A DNA stretch of 64,000 nt from positions 1,426,001-1,490,000 of the forward strand of contig JAALGZ010000002.1 in assembly GCA_015227615.1 (NCBI GenBank), read 5' to 3'. This DNA is from Labyrinthula sp. Ha. Lineage: Eukaryota > Sar > Bigyra > Labyrinthulida > Labyrinthulaceae. Below the pieces are notes generated by a model. That model had not been told where the DNA came from and did not search any database. It saw only the letters and a list, made by a program, of their open reading frames with translations. The translations under genes were made by a program, and so were the position numbers. This document shows, piece after piece, positions 34,396 through 46,600 of the stretch; position 1 is the stretch's first letter; each line of letters opens with the position of its first letter.

Positions 34396-35331
34396 ATGCC
34401 AAAACAAGAGTCTTCAATTCAAAACTTCGTTATTGATTTCATTGCTGGTGGAACCAGTGGGGCAATATCCAAGACAGTTACTGCACCTATTGAAAGAGTT
34501 AAGCTTGTAATCCAAACCCAGGATGCAAACCCAAAAATCAGATCAGGAGAAGTACAAAGGTATACCGGAATTGGTAACGCCTTTAGTAGAATCTTGAAGG
34601 AACAAGGACTTGCTGCTTTTTGGAGAGGAAATTTTGTGAACATCCTAAGATACTTTCCTACGCAGGCATTTAACTTGGCTTTCAAGGACACAATCAAAGG
34701 TATGTTCCCAAAATATGACAAGAACGCACAATTCTGGAAGTTTTTTGGAACCCAATTGGCTTCTGGTGGACTTGCAGGAGCTGCTTCTCTTACCATTGTA
34801 TACCCTTTGGATTATGCGAGAACCAGACTTGCATCTGATGTAGGAACTGGAAAGAAGCAGTTCAATGGACTTACTGACTGCCTTGTAAAAACTGCTAGAG
34901 GTCCTGGAGGATTTTTCTCTTTGTACAATGGATTTACTCCATCTGTTCTTGGAATCATTGCCTACAGAGGATCTCAGTTTGGATTAAACGATACTCTAAA
35001 TGCTTTCAACCCATACAGAAAAGACTCAAGCCTTCTTGGTTTGGTTGTAAAATTCTGCGTGGCTCAAGTTTCTGTGACCGCTTCAGGATTGTGCGCATAT
35101 CCATTTGATACTGTAAGAAGAAGATTACAGATGGAAAGTGAGAAACCAAAAGCTGAGAGAATGTACAAGGGAACTGGACATGCAATGATGAAAATTATGA
35201 AAGATGAAGGTCCGTCTGGTATGTTTAAGGGAGCCCTTGCTAATATCTTCAGAGGTGTTGGAGCTTCTCTTGTTCTTGTTATCTATGGGGAAATCAAGAA
35301 TGTTCTTGAAAAACAAAAGGAGAAGAACTAA
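34396..35331 (+). CDS. AAC: Mitochondrial ADP/ATP carrier
   Basis: Exchanges cytosolic ADP for matrix ATP across the inner mitochondrial membrane. A single-exon protein of 311 aa, the family's normal length. It has three mitochondrial-carrier repeats, each with a Pro-x-Asp/Glu-x-x-Arg/Lys signature: PIERVKLVIQTQ, PLDYARTRLASD and PFDTVRRRLQM. It also has the carrier-specific WRGNFVNILRYFPTQAFNLAF block and YRGSQFGLND in the second repeat. The diagnostic RRRMMM of most ADP/ATP carriers is RRRLQM here (residues 241-246). That keeps the three arginines but changes the two following residues. All else points to AAC rather than another carrier. The start context is AAAATG. The gene is bounded by spacers and shows no introns, unlike its neighbour. 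Confidence 0.93.
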   Translation: MPKQESSIQNFVIDFIAGGTSGAISKTVTAPIERVKLVIQTQDANPKIRSGEVQRYTGIGNAFSRILKEQGLAAFWRGNFVNILRYFPTQAFNLAFKDTIKGMFPKYDKNAQFWKFFGTQLASGGLAGAASLTIVYPLDYARTRLASDVGTGKKQFNGLTDCLVKTARGPGGFFSLYNGFTPSVLGIIAYRGSQFGLNDTLNAFNPYRKDSSLLGLVVKFCVAQVSVTASGLCAYPFDTVRRRLQMESEKPKAERMYKGTGHAMMKIMKDEGPSGMFKGALANIFRGVGASLVLVIYGEIKNVLEKQKEKN

Positions 35332-35450
35332 AACAGGGGAGTTTTGAACTAGTTATAGAAAATAATCTAGACTCTTTAACAATAAGTTTCGGAAACCAGA
35401 GTTTTTATTTTATCCGTTAAAAAAAGGGTAAATTTTGCCGTTTAGAAGAA

Positions 35451-38107
35451 ATGAAAAGATACGTGCTTAATTTTATGTTGTTTGGACTGACCAGGTGTTT
35501 AGAGCTGAGGCCTTACGAATATCAGATCTTGGAGCCCTATTATGTATGTATTCAGTTGGTTGAGATATACTTAGCCTGGTCAAGAGAAGTACCTGCCGGA
35601 TTATCCAGAGTATATTAAGAAACAGCTGCCTTTTAACTACTTGAAGTATTACATTGGACTGCTGATTGAACCCTGCAAAGGTAAAATGCCACATGAATAA
35701 ATATATTTAGACAATAAACCGGGATGCTGCCTAGACCACTTTGGCAGACCAGAATATATTAAAGTATCAAAGAAAAGAAAGCTTGGCAAGCTACTCGCGA
35801 TTAGCAAAGAAAGAGTACATCTAAATCTAGAAAATAAAAATAGGATCTGTACTATTGCCAAAAGCCTTGCATAGGTTCGTGGATCAAGTTTAATGATACC
35901 TCCACTCTATTTGAATACAAGTTTGATAAGGTATTTGCTGATGACAAAACAATCTGGGCTCTAAATGAACAAACAGGGCAACTTTTTTACCGTGATTTAG
36001 AGTTTGGAGATCCAGGAAAACATCCATGGATGTCTTCAAACACAAAAGTGTTGCAACTGTCGGTAAAATTGATAATTTTCTCAGCATTTAGCTATCTTCT
36101 CCTAAGCAAGTTGTTGCCCTAGGAACTAAAAATTCAGAACTGTTAAGCTGCGTGAAACCTTGTCAAGATAATTTTAAGCAACTAGAGGAAGTTTCTGGTC
36201 ATCCAAATGAAGGTACAATTATAACCAAACCTACAAAATACAGAAATTTAAAGGTTAGACAAATTGAAGAGGATGAAACCCATATATTTATAGTCTCAAC
36301 ATCAGGTAAGTTCTTTGTAAAAAGAATTGCATCATCCAAGTTTGCGGAAGTATGGGATGATAATGCAGATAATGCTATGAACTTTACAGAAATTAGTCCC
36401 GTGTTGAATTTCAGGTATATGAACAGTACTCTCGGGCTTAATGTAACTTTTTATGTAAGAGTTTTGGTTAATAGTGTTTCTATTAATACACGAGGTAACA
36501 ATTTGCACCTTGTTTTGGAAAATGGGTTGGTTCTAGAGTGCTTGAAGCCTTGTTTTGATACGGAATTCTTGGTCATCGACTATTATGAATCTGCACCTGT
36601 TTTCTCTGTTAGCAACTTAGCATCAGATGAAGATGAGGTGCATGCACTTCTAAATGTAAATGGTAAGATTCTCAAGCGCTCCGTAACAAAAGATATACAA
36701 AGCTTAATAGAGCAGCAAAATAACCTCAAAGGAAAGTTTAATCAAGTGCTTCATAACCTAAACATGGTGAATCAAACAATCAAAGCAAAAGTTATGGCAT
36801 TTTCACATTTCAACCGTACATATATTGCAGCTCAAGGGGTTGTAGATCAGGCATTGGCAGAGATTGCTGCAAAGAATAGCAAAAGTGTGCAATCGTGGTC
36901 CACTGTTCCTGTTAATCCAAGGGATTTTCGGTATGGCAGAAACGAGGATTTGGAGAAGTATAATGCTACCAAAAAAGCTCAAGCTACAGAACCAAAAGAT
37001 GGCTTTAGTTTTCTCACTAGTAGCACAAATCCACAAATTAAGAAGAAAATTTCTGAGCTGTATACAATCAACGAAGCAAAAAGGCAATGTGAACTCTGGT
37101 ACTATCGTGAAGAGATCAACTCTATTCATAGGTCGGCGAGCGACTATTTAATTGAGAAAATATTTTCTACATACTGTGAAAACATTCATCAAAATTGTAG
37201 ATGGAATTTTGAAGAATCTACGTGCGAGCAGATAATTCCAAAAAAAGAAAGTCGTTTGCCTCCTGAGCTTTATTTCATGGATGACGTTTCATGTAGCAAA
37301 ACTTACAGTGTGAATCCAGCTCTTGAAGAAGCAGAGGTACTTTGCTTACTCAATATTCATTCTAGGTAATTGAGACAGTTGTAGGGAAGGAGTCAACTGA
37401 TAACGGCGAGGAAATTATAACTCATGACTTTGAAGATCCTGAATGCTTTGACCATCAAGTTCGAAAGAAGTTGCCCTATTACCGTCCTCCATGCTGGGAT
37501 TACAATTCCACAGTTAATTCGACTGCATCTTGTTATGAAATTATTGCGCCTGAACCAATAACCGGGTATGAGAGAGAAGTAATCCATGATTTTCGAGCAC
37601 ATGAAATTCTTACGAAGTTGAGGTTCGAGCGACACTCTTTCTGTTTTCAAGTTGGGTTTACATCAACTGCCAGAATTATGGATTGTGGCGGAGCTTTTAG
37701 ACATGATCCCTACTGTGGAACATTTCTGGAGCTACATTTTAAGGGCGACAATAGGACAATAAGTCGTAGTCGACTTCCTTTTCATTCTTCTCTTACCAAT
37801 GGATATAGGTGAATTTCGATGCAAGACTTTAAATTTTAGGACAATGACAATTTCAACTCAGTTCAAAAACTTGACCGATACCAGACATCTGTTTGAACTT
37901 GATCATGAATCTTTAGCGGAGCAGAATCAAGTGGCGCTAATATGTCGCGGGGAGTATGAATTATGGTGGGTGCAGTATGTGAGAGTCAATAGGCGCAGGG
38001 TTGTTGAGCACAAGAAAAGTTTTAGAGTTGTTTGGCCACCCTGCAGTTGGAACGGTGACATTGGTACTTACTTGGAGTATGTGATTGTTGATAACCCAAA
38101 GACCTGA
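35451..38107 (+). CDS. Secreted beta-propeller-like protein, seven exons
   Basis: Seven exons (35451-35543, 35575-35680, 35711-35848, 35875-36062, 36092-37336, 37366-37765, 37809-38107) give 822 aa in one frame. The introns are 31, 30, 26, 29, 29 and 43 nt. The last donor could also lie 3 nt downstream. The N-terminus MKRYVLNFMLFGLTRCLEL looks like a short signal peptide. Several N-x-S/T sites (NDTS, NSTL, NVTF, NRTY) suggest the secretory route. Four or more repeats share a hydrophobic strand, a tight turn with Gly, and a second strand: KTIWALNEQTGQLFYR, THIFIVSTSGKFFVKR, NLHLVLENGLVLECL and EVHALLNVNGKILKR. This resembles tectonin or RCC1-type blades. The C-terminal third is cysteine-rich, with a middle helical segment of about residues 350-420. 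No enzyme motif is seen, so it is likely a surface or extracellular recognition protein. The family is not identified. Confidence 0.8.
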
Positions 38108-41100
38108 AGAAAAATATTGTTTTGTTTTAGCTTAACCGTGTTATTATAGGAATCAAAGGTGTTTTGGGAGATGAATTAATTCCATCCTTCACATTACAAA
38201 GGATCAAACTATATACTATCTTGTCTTAAGCTGCCAAATATTATTTAAAACCTGCTTCAAAAAAGGAGATTAAACTAATTGAAAGGAATAAATAGTGAAA
38301 ACAAATACCTGTAGGATATGAGAAGTATGCAAAGATAGCTCTGATACAAATTGTTTTCTCTCGAGCTGTTTCTCACATCATGCCACATTATCTAAGCTTT
38401 TGTCAATAGCATCTTGAGTTGTTAGACACCACTCTTCGGGCTCAGATATATGACACTCATGAGATACCCACAAAGCTCAAAAAAAATTCTGATGACTCAG
38501 ATATAACAAGAAAATTCGCATATCTTTGAGTAATAGTTTATTAGTTCTGAGTGTCTTACGGAGAAATGATCGATCTGAGTCATTGGCATATCATTAAAGT
38601 CATGAAGGCTACATGGTATTCCGGGTTTGTACCACTTTCAAAATATAAATATACGTGTGATCAACCATTGATCTTGGAAACTGCTCAAATCAAGAACAAA
38701 AGTGTTAGAGGTAAATGAGGATGCATACCAAAAGGCTCAAATGGCATTTTAGTTAATAACAGCACAATTTGGAGAAGAAACTACAAAACTTTTTTGAACA
38801 TTCTTTGACAGTAATTTTAGATTTTTTGAGACTTCAGAAAATCTGTATAATACGCATGTTTGAGTAATCTCAAAGAAATGCCCAGTGAGAATTTAAGAAT
38901 TATTAGAACTCCCATAAGTTAACTTCAAAGGTAATTAGAATTTTTAAAATTTCAACTACAAATTTCTAACGTTGGTGGTTGAAGTAGCTCTGTTTCATCG
39001 ACAGCTATGAGATACAGGTCATTTAACCTGTCAGATTCTGTTGTTTACTACCTGACGTCGAGCTGACGAAGTTTACGTGGATCTGATTCTTAAGCTAGGG
39101 CAGATTAGGTCTCCCTCTAAGAAGCTAAGATTAATAAATGCACAATATCCAACTAATGCTTAACCAATTATAATTTTGAACCTTTTTTCTTAGTTAATAT
39201 GCTTGTATTAGAGCTATTTGAATCTTTATAGACATTAAGTGAAAGTAAGTTTAAGTTGATCACCTGCTTGTTGCTCTTTGGCAGTCAATCAAGAAACTTC
39301 TTAATGGATCTAATTCTGAAAAGGTTTAATTGCTTCCTTAATCTAAGAAACCCTATTTCTTCCTGATTTGTTTCTTTATGAGATGTTTTCAATGTTTTAT
39401 GAATGCTTCTCTTCTTACTAGCTGACATCTTCTTCGATTCCTTTAAATTTTCAATATATGTCTCTGTTGTTGCTATGACTCGAAACAAAAATTACATGTA
39501 TACATTCCACAGTTAAATCTTAACTTAAAGATGTTAACAGCACCATATCAGTATACCAATATTGACAATATATGAACATTAAAGGTCACATGACCACAAG
39601 AATTTTTCTAAAATTTAAGAATTCATATCTTTTTTGATAAGGAATGATCTTCATTTTACTAGTTTATATGCATTTAAGCTCTTTATCATCAGTAAAATTT
39701 GGATGAATACATGTTTTTCTGAAAGGATTTGCTGTTATACAACAGTGATTTATATTAATAGGAGCGATAGAACTTCAAACTGTATCCGTGTATTTTGTAA
39801 GCTACTGGAAATTTGTCATAGATAACGTTTGAGTGTAATTTTGTCATATTCCACCAATTAAAAGCCCGGATTTGATTATTCTAAGGTTGATTTTGAGACC
39901 AAGTTACATGAATCCAAATAACTAATGTTGTGACTAATGCACAAACTCATTGATTTCCATGGAACAACCCTCAGAGCAATCCTAAATCACCATGCCTCTG
40001 GGTGACAACCATTATTCCGTATATTTTGTTAGTCGGTATCGCCCATTCAGCAATATTCAATGTTTAAGAGTATTCCTGTTCAGAGTTTGTAAGGTCTTGG
40101 AAACATGATACATTGTTGGGAAGTCTGTACAGAGTTCCTCAATTCTCAAGCAAACCTGCTCCCATATCAAGATTCACCAGTTCTTGCCACAGGTAATGTT
40201 CGCTTCAGCTCTAAACGAGTATTTCTAGAGGTATTACACGTATTGAACTTGAGCGAAACACTATCTTTCGGCGATTTTAAGTTTTCTTTAAAAACACGAG
40301 TATAAATTCTTCCAAAGCTATTTTATGAATATTTTTTTTGCGGTGGTTCCATAAGACAAAAATGTAGAGTGTTTTGACGGAACTGAGAGATATTGCACTT
40401 TCCGATGTGAATATTCTCAACATTTAACTTTTCTGAGCATATTTTAGCTTAGTTATACTTAATCGGAGTAGAAGAGCTTTGACAATGGTTTAATAATAAA
40501 ATTTTTATAAAGTAATTTGGCCTGATTGAAATCCGATACTTATTTTTTTTTTCATGATACCATGTTTGAATGCATGTTTTATTGAATGTATGTAAACTTT
40601 ATGTAAAGGACCCTTAACTTAGCCTTATTTAGAGCTTAAAGTGCCCTTGTTTATTAATTACCCTGATAAAACACATGGTTATAAAGAGTTTTTCATTATG
40701 AATTACTTATTGGGAGAAAATGATGTATTTGGGAAAGATTTTGTGACAAAAACTAAGAAATTTTCTATGTGCTATTTACGGTAGTTATTTTCTTAGACCT
40801 TATATTATTTTAGTGTTATTAAGTTTTATTCTAGAGAGCATTAAGCGAAGCTTTTAAGATGTTTGGGGCTTTGTAGAAGCGCTGAAAAGGTATTTTATAT
40901 GTTTTGAGAATTATGCTGCAGTTCCCAAAGAATCGTCGATACAGTTGTGAACCATATTTAATAAAGAAAAAAAGCAAAATTGTGTAGCTTTCTTTATGAA
41001 CATAACATAAGAATTGCAGTTCAGAATTTACAGGATTACTTTAGCTTGTTTTCTTTCAATTTATTCTAGTTGATGTATAGTGATTGTAATATAATTTGGT

Positions 41101-42404
41101 GGTATTTGAAGATCTGTATAAAATTAACTTTTGCAAATCCTATATTATGCAATATATCTAGAAGCATATTTAAACTAAATTCTGAGCTTGTATTTAGCAC
41201 TTAGGAACTATAAAAGGTCATTGAGAAATGAGATTTCTTAATTATTTAATGTTTTTCGCATAATTCAGGTTGGCCTTAAAAGATTAGAATAGAAATGAGT
41301 TTTAATGTACTCAAATAAAAAATCTTAACTAGAACGACGAAATGTTAATTTAAAGAGTGATTTTATCACGGATGATAAGTTTGTAAATGAAAATTAAACG
41401 AGATATGAGAATAACAAAAAGAATCACTTAGAGATACCATATATGCAAGAAGGGAAGAGTTAAAAACTTTAACCAAAGTATAACTTATTATAAGTAAGGA
41501 TGAATGTTATAACTTCTTAGATGAAGCTATTTAATGTGCATTGAAATCTTATTTAGTGTGAAAAGACAAAGTATTCGTAGATAGAAATCACCTTTACTAA
41601 AGGGAATATTGGTATTTGGCAAGTTTCCAGCATGTTTGAGCTTTATAACTTGGATTAGTTATATTTAAGTTACTCAAAACCATATTATGCCTTATGAACC
41701 AATACAAAATAAAAAAATCTTTCAAAGGATGTATCTTAGATTTGTTGAAATCAAGTTAAAGCTGGGATAGAGTAATTCCTTGGTTTTGATTCTGTGTGTT
41801 TTCTCGAAACTTCCATGATATTTTGTAGTTTTTTACATTTTATTTATTCAAAGGCTATAAACTAACAATATATCAAATCTAGATGGAAAATGCTTTCAAA
41901 CTGTGTATCTAATGTAGGTTTAAACCTACTTTAACCATATTTTCTCTGAAACATTGGTAATTTTGAGGCTTTAAAGCAAGAATCCAGAATCATCAAGAAG
42001 AGAGATGTCCAGTATATTGGCCCTCTTAAATACGGGAAGTCAATAACGCATTTACGTTCAGTTGGTTGTTAATGTTTGTTACGCCTAACTCAAAATGGCG
42101 CTTCTTCATTAAAGTTTACGCTCCAACGAAATCGACACCTATATTTGCCAACCTGTCTTATATAGTATTACTCTCCTGATTTAGTTTTTTTTAGAATCCA
42201 TTAAAGGAAAGGAGCTTCAAAACATGGGAACTATTTCATAAGTATTGAGTCATAGTAAAGAATATTTGTCTTTGTACACAAACCATGCAGCAGAGTCATA
42301 TAAGATAAAAGTATCTTCTAAGTATATGTTGAGAATTCTAGTTATGAATTAATTGTCTTATTAAAATAAATACAAAACAAAATTTAAATAAAGAAGAAAT
42401 AAAG
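38108..42404. other. Spacer of about 4.3 kb, no gene recognised
   Basis: AT-rich with only short frames (e.g. 39634-39825, 40105-40305), none with a family signature. No RNA gene, LTR pair or long inverted repeat was found by eye. Some stretches have fairly long T- and A-runs. Confidence 0.45.
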
Positions 42405-43079
42405 ATGGTTTTTCAAGTTGCTGGAAGCATACTAAGAGCTCTTGGAATAAAGCCAAGTGAAAGAAAGAGAAACTATGTTCTTGCTAAGAAGGTTCTTTCT
42501 GCTGGTGATGGGAGGGAACATGGTGTAAGAACTAGACTTAAGACGGAGTTTGGAAGAAGAAGAAGAAATAGTGTTTCTTCTATGGAATTTTTTACTGAGC
42601 GAGATGAGAATGGCATCTGTTTCGCAGTAGAAACTAGAATACTTGGAAAAATTTTTCTAGACGCTGAAAACGTCCAAAGCACTCAAGATGTTGATGATGG
42701 ACTTTACAAGTTAAGAGAGCTTACCAATATAGAAATGCTGTTGGAAGAAAATATATTCTATAAAGAACCAAGAGTATTAAGAAACATAGATGCAGAAAAT
42801 ATATTCTTGGATAATAACTTGAACAAGAGTGTTCAAGTGAATCAGCCAAAGATCAGGATTGAGGACCAGGTTTTGATAGGGGATTTCTACAAGAACAGGA
42901 TTTATCAAGGATTTGAACAAAGAGAAAATGTTTCATCTATTAAAAAAAATTCAGTGCTTTTGCTGACTTTTGAACTTTGGGATGTAATTCAAGCCAGAAG
43001 GAAGAGATCGCAAAAGAGAAGGAAAGGAAAGTTTAAGTTGGTTTGTACGTTTGGGTTCAACTTAATGTATGCAAGGTGA
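42405..43079 (+). CDS. Basic protein of unknown family
   Basis: A single-exon protein of 224 aa with a clear start (MVFQVAGSILRALGIKPSERKRN) and a TGA stop. It is rich in Arg and Lys, with basic clusters near residues 48-54 (EFGRRRRNS) and 198-208 (ARRKRSQKRRKGK). These could be nuclear or nucleolar signals. The middle alternates short strands and helices (GICFAVETRILGKIFLD, NIEMLLEENIFYKEP) with no motif I can name. The codon pattern is like that of neighbouring real genes and the frame is long for such AT-rich DNA, so I believe it is real. No neighbour suggests a role. Confidence 0.65.
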   Translation: MVFQVAGSILRALGIKPSERKRNYVLAKKVLSAGDGREHGVRTRLKTEFGRRRRNSVSSMEFFTERDENGICFAVETRILGKIFLDAENVQSTQDVDDGLYKLRELTNIEMLLEENIFYKEPRVLRNIDAENIFLDNNLNKSVQVNQPKIRIEDQVLIGDFYKNRIYQGFEQRENVSSIKKNSVLLLTFELWDVIQARRKRSQKRRKGKFKLVCTFGFNLMYAR

Positions 43080-43690
43080 AATTAGATTCCAGCTTTCCCT
43101 TAAGATGTTAAATTTGTTCTCTGAATTTATTATCAGAACCATTGAATACCCAGGATCTCTTCATTTCTAAGAAAATATTCTAAGTCTCTTTATAATCGTA
43201 CTTCGAGCAAACTATTTTGCAAACCTCTATTTTCTTTCATCTTTATGCTAAATCTTTGGGTTTAAGAAATGTATAAAAGAGTTCAAATTGAACTTGTTTT
43301 TCTTTCGAGAGTAGATGTAAAGTTATAAAAAATAAATATAATAGAAATAAACATCATATGTAAACTATTATGTTTAGACTGATTTTTAACTTCACTTCTT
43401 GAAGAAATTAAGTATTTTGAAATAATATTCCAATCTAAAAAAAATAATATCAGTGAAAGCAGAAAATTAAACCCAGTAAAAAAGCAAGGAAGAAAGTCAA
43501 TCTAATATATTTGAAAACACATACATGCTAACGTAGTATTTTAGAGTGAAGCATAAAACTGAACACGTGAAATATACCAGATAGGGAATGTGAAGAGTTA
43601 AATAGATGGTTGTAATGTATTTGGAAGAATTCAACACTGATATTAACTGATCCAGCTATCACACTAGTTGCAATCAACCATTTTCTTCAT
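43080..43690. other. Convergent spacer between the orphan basic gene and PRP8
   Basis: About 600 nt between the stop of the plus-strand gene and the stop of PRP8. It is AT-rich with no further feature recognised. Confidence 0.5.
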
Positions 43691-46600
43691 CTAGTTCAAT
43701 CCATTATCAGCATCCACCTCATACTGTTGAATAAAATCAGCATCAAGTGCATCATCTTCTTCATTCGCAAAATTGAGAAAATGCTTGGCTCTATGTTTAG
43801 CATCAAAAAATTCAATTGGTCTTCCAACAACAAGCTTTTTTTTCATTGACTTGGACCACCTTAGATCCATCAAGTTATAGTTCCAAATACCATCTTCTGG
43901 AACCATAAAGAATCCAAGATATTTTTTACTCAAGAGCATTTGTGCATGAACAAAACAACCAGTGGTATATTTTTCTTCATCGACTAACGCAGGATCCCTC
44001 AAAGACTTTGCATAATCCATTCCCTTATCTGTAACTCTATATGCGTTCAAAAAACAACTTCCCTGTGTGAAAGCGCATGTGAAAACAGCGTGTTTATTAA
44101 TATCCCACTCGAGCCCTTGTTTCTCTAAACTCTCTCGAAGATCATACACAAACTGCGCATCTTCAACAGGTAAGAATTTTTGTTCCTCTGGCTGGGTGTG
44201 CATAATACCTAGAAACTCTAGATCGTCAAGTTCAGAATATTTGGCAACTTCAGGAAATGCTGCTGGCAATTTAAAATCCTTGAAAGATCCAATCTGAGGT
44301 ACTATGACTAAACAGTGGATTTCCTTTATTTCTTCCGCTTCAACACTTGGGGATTTTCCAAAGACGTATGCGGCGACTTGTGTCTTCAAATCAGATATGA
44401 TAACAAACCTATTTAGAACATTTTGAGGCAAAATGTAAGCTATTCCATCTTCATCAATATTTTCATCCGACACATATACATGCTTAGTGCGCAGGAACAA
44501 ATGACTTGCAGAAACAGCTCTTTGTTTCCAATCTGTCTTGGATTTAAATGCTTCCTTTTCATAGTTGCTTGTAGTATGCGCCACAATTTCTTCACCATGT
44601 TTATTGAGAGTCCTTGTAGCTGTGCTTGTAAGAACAGATTGCTCTCGTTGTTGCTTTTCAATTTCAGCCATCTGCTGCCTTTGCTGGGAAGGAGCTGCTA
44701 CCTCCATTCCTAAGATGATATCACGGATCTCGGAGGAGGTAAGTGCTTCAATATTCACATTATTCTGTTTTGAAAAATCAGCTAGGATCAAGTCCTTCAG
44801 ATCATTTTCTACTTTAATCCATTGCTCATCAGTTAAAGTCGGCCAGATGTGGTGCGGTTCAGTGATCACCGTAGGTTCAGGTCTTAAAATCACCTTTGTT
44901 CTATCCTGATTTACATGTATAGCACGAAGTAAGAGAATCAACCTACTAAATGCCGTGTAGGAAGAAATTGACTTGGTCGTTAACCAATCATCGAACAGAT
45001 TAGACATCACCATCTGAGATTCATTCGCTTTAAGTACTAAATCACCAAACTTTTCTAACTTCAAACAAGCCTGAAAAGGTAACTGCAACTCGGATGCTCT
45101 CAGCAAAATATTTGGAAAATCAAGCATGTGACTCTCTAATGGATCTAGAAGGTTCTTTCGTGTCACAATAATCTGCTTAGGTCTTTCCTCTCTTGGCAAC
45201 GATCGAATGAGTGCTGCTACTTCTTCTGCAGTTTTCCACTTGGCAAGCTGTGATAAACGCTTTTGACCAGCCCATGTGGATGTATGAATTACCTTGAGAA
45301 AAAGTTGCCCAGTGCGTGGATTAAATATAAATATTGCTCCATTGATTGGCTTCGTTGTCAAGTTTCCTTCAAACGTGTGATGCATGGTTACTCTGTACAC
45401 ATTCGAGTCATCACAAAACCAGATGAGCTGATTAGAGAACAGCTCACCGTAATTCTGTGAAGAGAGAAACGGTTCTGTAGCTTCGGAGGAATAAAGTTGT
45501 AATCCCTTTCTTATCCGTTCTCTCAGTACATGAAGCGCAGGATTTGATTTAACAATTTTTGCCATGGCTTGTTGCAGTAAAGACTTCATGCCAGGAAAGA
45601 AGTTTCCATATCCGCTGTAGAGATTATAAGCCAGATCTACAGCAAGCAGAACACCCGTCGGAGAGGGGTAAAGTGTCATATTATCAGTTGTATAGTCCAA
45701 GAATTTAGCTCTACTGTATCTTTCGATATCATGCGAGTCAAAGTCACCCCAGCGAAGCTGAATGTCGATCCAGTACTTGTTCGCAGTGACAACACCCTTC
45801 TCTCCATGCTCATAGTTCTCCTTGTTATCATGAAGTAAACTTGGTTGAGAAATTTTCCATTTATAGGATGACAGAACGAGAATATCCGCAGTAGATGAGT
45901 TCATTTTGTATGACTTTCTTGGATGAATGCTCTCCTTCTGTACATTTTCAATCTCCAAAGTTTCTAAATTCTGATCAAGAACTTGGCAAATATCCATAAC
46001 CAAAGATTCGTGAATTTTCTGCCAAAGATGAGCTCGGAAAATTTGGATCAATGAAATTTTTAGTGTTGGAATTTTTCCATGCATGAAAATTCCAGTCAAA
46101 TCAAGCTGGACTTGAAATCCAACATATACGTTAGCTCTGTTTATAGTAGGAGACCACCAGAGAGTAAATCTTCTGTTTGGGATTTGATTTAACCCAGATC
46201 GCTGTGCATTTGTAAGTTTTCTGAAAGTCATCGAGTGTTCGAAACCAGATGCCTTCTCCCAAAACAAACCCTCCCAGCTATTAAAGTAAGTTCCTTTGAA
46301 TAAAGTGTGTTCCAGGATCCCTTCAACACCGCCAAGTGCTTGAATCATATCAGTTCTATAGTTATTCAAGTTCCATAGTTTTCCATCATGTCGTGTGTGA
46401 GTCCACCAGAAAGGATTTTGCCTCAATGTTTGGTACTTATCAAAATCCGTTCTTACTCTCCATCCCTTATCATAGGCAAGTGTATGTCGATCTTTTGAGA
46501 ACAAAGTGTTGATTCTAGGAATCCCACGACCCCAACTGTCTTCTAAGTCTTCCAAGGTTAATCTTCTATTCTGGGCTGAAGCTTCTTGTCTTTTAATTCC

